DNA of 36,163 bases from a marine actinobacterium MedAcidi-G2B (GTDB lineage Bacteria > Actinomycetota > Acidimicrobiia > Acidimicrobiales > MedAcidi-G1), in assembly GCA_000817115.1 (NCBI GenBank), contig JUEO01000012.1:1-36163 (forward strand), written 5' to 3'. Position numbers and translations under genes: made by a program. The notes below the pieces were generated by a model, which made no database searches, was not told the DNA's origin, and saw nothing but the letters and a program-made list of their open reading frames with translations. Shown piece after piece: positions 34,511 through 36,163 of the stretch. Each line of letters starts with the position of its first letter. The stretch's first letter is position 1.

Positions 34511-34516
34511 AACTTA
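34511..34516 (-). promoter_or_regulatory. Putative -10 box (TAAGTT) of the small lipoprotein gene
   Basis: On the minus strand TAAGTT ends exactly 6 nt before the GTG start at 34504. It lies in the 35-base gap after the hemolysin III family gene. No -35 box was recognised. Confidence 0.4.
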
Positions 34517-34539
34517 GCCGCCCAGTGTGTAAAAATTTG

Positions 34540-35256
34540 TTAGGGATTAGCAATAAGTAAAATCAGCACGTAATGCAACCACACCGCAGTGGTTACAGAC
34601 ACATGCCACACCTCGTGATAACCGAAAATTTTTGGGAACGGGTCAGGCCAACGCGCCCCAAGCATTAACGCTCCGGCGCAGTACAAAACCCCTTCTGAAA
34701 TCAGTAAAGCGAGAGCCGTTCCGCTTAATGCTTGAAATATTTCAGGAGCGACAACAATTGGCACCCACCCAAGAGCAATATATAAAGTATTCATCAATCC
34801 TTTCGGAGGATGAAATGGAAGAAGTCTCATAACAACACCGATGCCGGCCCCTATCCAAACAGCAAACAGCATGAGAGTTGTTGAACGCCCATCTAAAGCA
34901 CTTATCGCTATCGGAGTGGCGCCAGCACCAATAAGAATAAAAATTGCTGCATGATCAAAGCGAAATAGTTTCTCCCAAATAGGTATAGGCCATTTTTTAA
35001 AATGGACTATGGAACTTGCCACAAGCATCAATGTCGCTCCCGCTCCATAGATCAGCGCACCAGCGCGATCAGCCCCTGAAGGAACATTGAAAGCTACAAG
35101 CAATGCAGTGAGAATTGAACAAGGAACTGCTACGCGGTGTATCCGTCCACGCCATCTAGGGCGGGGGCGAGACAACATACGTTCAATAGAAGGAGACACT
35201 CCAGGCGGAATAACCGGAAGTTCTTCAGAGGCGTCCACGAGTGACACGCTAGTCAA
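34540..35256 (-). CDS. Hemolysin III / TrhA (PAQR-like) family membrane protein
   Basis: The 238-residue protein has seven hydrophobic segments after a polar N-terminal stretch of about 40 residues. The family's metal-site motifs are present: SSIVH at 81-85, DHAAIF from 101, and FGYHEVWH at 211-218. In bacteria such proteins (TrhA, YqfA) are linked to membrane lipid homeostasis; the haemolysin name is historical. The start is uncertain: TTG at 35256 or GTG at 35247, neither with a good ribosome binding site. It follows azlD by 13 bases. Confidence 0.88.
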   Translation of the reverse strand: MTSVSLVDASEELPVIPPGVSPSIERMLSRPRPRWRGRIHRVAVPCSILTALLVAFNVPSGADRAGALIYGAGATLMLVASSIVHFKKWPIPIWEKLFRFDHAAIFILIGAGATPIAISALDGRSTTLMLFAVWIGAGIGVVMRLLPFHPPKGLMNTLYIALGWVPIVVAPEIFQALSGTALALLISEGVLYCAGALMLGARWPDPFPKIFGYHEVWHVSVTTAVWLHYVLILLIANP

Positions 35257-35269
35257 TAGATCACGTCAC

Positions 35270-35566
35270 TCAGGTGACTGCTCGCCAGATTGCTGTTGAT
35301 GCCATCGCCACAACAATGACAAAAATAAAAGGCGCCTTCTTCCAAGCTGCTATTGCTCCAATTGTCACTCCCACTAAACGAGCATCTATTACAAGATTTG
35401 AGCTATCTGCAACCGACATAAGAATAATTATTGATGCAAATAATGCAGGCGGAAGAAACCCTGTAAATGATTGAAATCTAGTTGATAACCGGTCGCCGGC
35501 AGCCACCCCAACCAACTTGAAAAAATACGCTCCTCCGGAAAGCGCGATAAGTGAAGTCCAACTCAT
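35270..35566 (-). CDS. azlD: AzlD family, branched-chain amino acid exporter small subunit
   Basis: The 98-residue protein has about four hydrophobic segments. It matches AzlD in length and in segments such as GGAYFFKLVGVAAGDRL, the FLPPALFASIIIL run, and an Ala-rich end. It works with AzlC to export branched-chain amino acids or analogues. The start overlaps the azlC stop (ATGA), with AAAGG upstream. Confidence 0.88.
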   Translation of the reverse strand: MSWTSLIALSGGAYFFKLVGVAAGDRLSTRFQSFTGFLPPALFASIIILMSVADSSNLVIDARLVGVTIGAIAAWKKAPFIFVIVVAMASTAIWRAVT

Positions 35567-36163
35567 TTTGAACCTTTCCGATACTGGAACCAGATACCCG
35601 GACCTATAGCAAAAAGAGAGAGCAGGACCGGTAAACCCACTGGACTTAAAGGCACAGCAACGACTGTTATCACTGCTCCCATAAGAGCAGTGATTCTCTT
35701 TGCTCGTGTACGCAAATGAGGTAATAGAAGTGCAACAAAAGCAGCAGGAAACGCTGCATCAAGACCCCATACGCTTGGATCTTCTAATAACCCGCCTACT
35801 AAAACTCCGATTATGGTTCCAGTGTTCCAGAAAATAAAAAGCCAAATTCCTGTGAACCAAAACGCGTCTCGAGATTTTTCCAACGAATTCTGTGCAGTAG
35901 CCATTGCCGTAGTTTCATCAATAACAAGATGGATAGCTGCGGCCCGCCGGATTCGAGAAGGAGTACGTAATAACGGAGCAACTAAGGGACCATAAAGAGA
36001 GTTTCTTGCTGCAAGTAAAAGAGCGCTGCCGACGGCTGTGACTGGGTTTCCTCCACTGTCTATAACAGACACTGCGGCAAACTGAGAAGCACCAGTGAAC
36101 GTGAGAGAAGAAAGTACTACTGCTTGCGCTAGTGAGAATTCTGCTGAGTCGGCAAGCACCCCG
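35563..36163 (-). CDS. azlC: AzlC family, branched-chain amino acid exporter large subunit (N-terminus outside window)
   Basis: About 199 codons are visible; the open frame continues to the right edge, and family members are about 230-245 residues, so roughly 30-45 N-terminal residues are missing. A GTG at 36159 is internal, not a likely start. The AzlC signature is clear: LSSLTFTGASQFAAVSVIDSGG, then ARNSLYGPLVAPLLR, and FWFTGIWLFIFWNTGTIIG. It forms the export pair with AzlD, whose gene overlaps its stop by four bases. Confidence 0.9.
   Translation of the reverse strand, partial: GVLADSAEFSLAQAVVLSSLTFTGASQFAAVSVIDSGGNPVTAVGSALLLAARNSLYGPLVAPLLRTPSRIRRAAAIHLVIDETTAMATAQNSLEKSRDAFWFTGIWLFIFWNTGTIIGVLVGGLLEDPSVWGLDAAFPAAFVALLLPHLRTRAKRITALMGAVITVVAVPLSPVGLPVLLSLFAIGPGIWFQYRKGSK

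Overview
The window looks like a chromosomal segment of a low-to-medium GC actinobacterium, most plausibly a free-living (marine?) member of the Acidimicrobiia. This rests on family resemblance read by eye: a MoeZ-type E1 enzyme without the zinc cysteines, an MPT53/DsbE-like thioredoxin lipoprotein, an actinobacterial-style beta-helix lipoprotein, many lipobox proteins, and TANNNT boxes sitting 6-8 nt before start codons (leaderless transcription). No rRNA, tRNA, CRISPR array, insertion sequence or phage gene was seen. No gene-free stretch exceeds about 300 bases.

Layout. 1-4090 (minus) is a tight housekeeping operon: PduO-type cobalamin adenosyltransferase, leucyl aminopeptidase PepA, sirtuin CobB, a rhodanese/MoeB-type fusion, and the start of a further gene cut by the window edge. 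4126-7686 (minus) is a very large lipoprotein of unknown function. 7802-11699 (plus) is a complete wbpD-E-B-A-like cassette for converting UDP-GlcNAc to UDP-2,3-diacetamido-2,3-dideoxy-glucuronate. Converging on it, 11709-19685 (minus) encodes two GT-C-like membrane glycosyltransferases, a Wzx/MATE-like flippase, and a fusion of a class II glutaminase with an N-acetyl-sugar amidotransferase. Together these look like a surface glycan or glycoprotein locus that makes an amidated or amidinated diamino-uronic acid. 19802-20802 (minus) holds an unknown multi-pass membrane protein and a 36-residue membrane peptide.

20814-24811 (plus) is a run of secreted redox proteins and the most interesting part of the window. 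Its first gene is a thioredoxin-fold lipoprotein whose first catalytic cysteine codon is an in-frame TGA, followed by UxxC context and a possible SECIS hairpin. It is best read as a selenoprotein that ordinary gene calling would split or miss. Behind it come a cupredoxin lipoprotein with Gln at the usual axial Met position, a NosD-like beta-helix lipoprotein, and a di-heme cytochrome of the DUF1111 family.

24873-30927 holds leucine biosynthesis: leuC-leuD on plus, then a beta-propeller lipoprotein, then leuA on minus. leuA is preceded by a leucine attenuator: an 11-codon leader peptide with four consecutive Leu codons and a 10-bp terminator hairpin with a T tract. 30957-36163 (minus) carries a prolyl-oligopeptidase family hydrolase, an aspartate aminotransferase, a small Cys-rich lipoprotein, a hemolysin III family membrane protein, and the AzlD/AzlC branched-chain amino acid exporter (AzlC cut by the window end).
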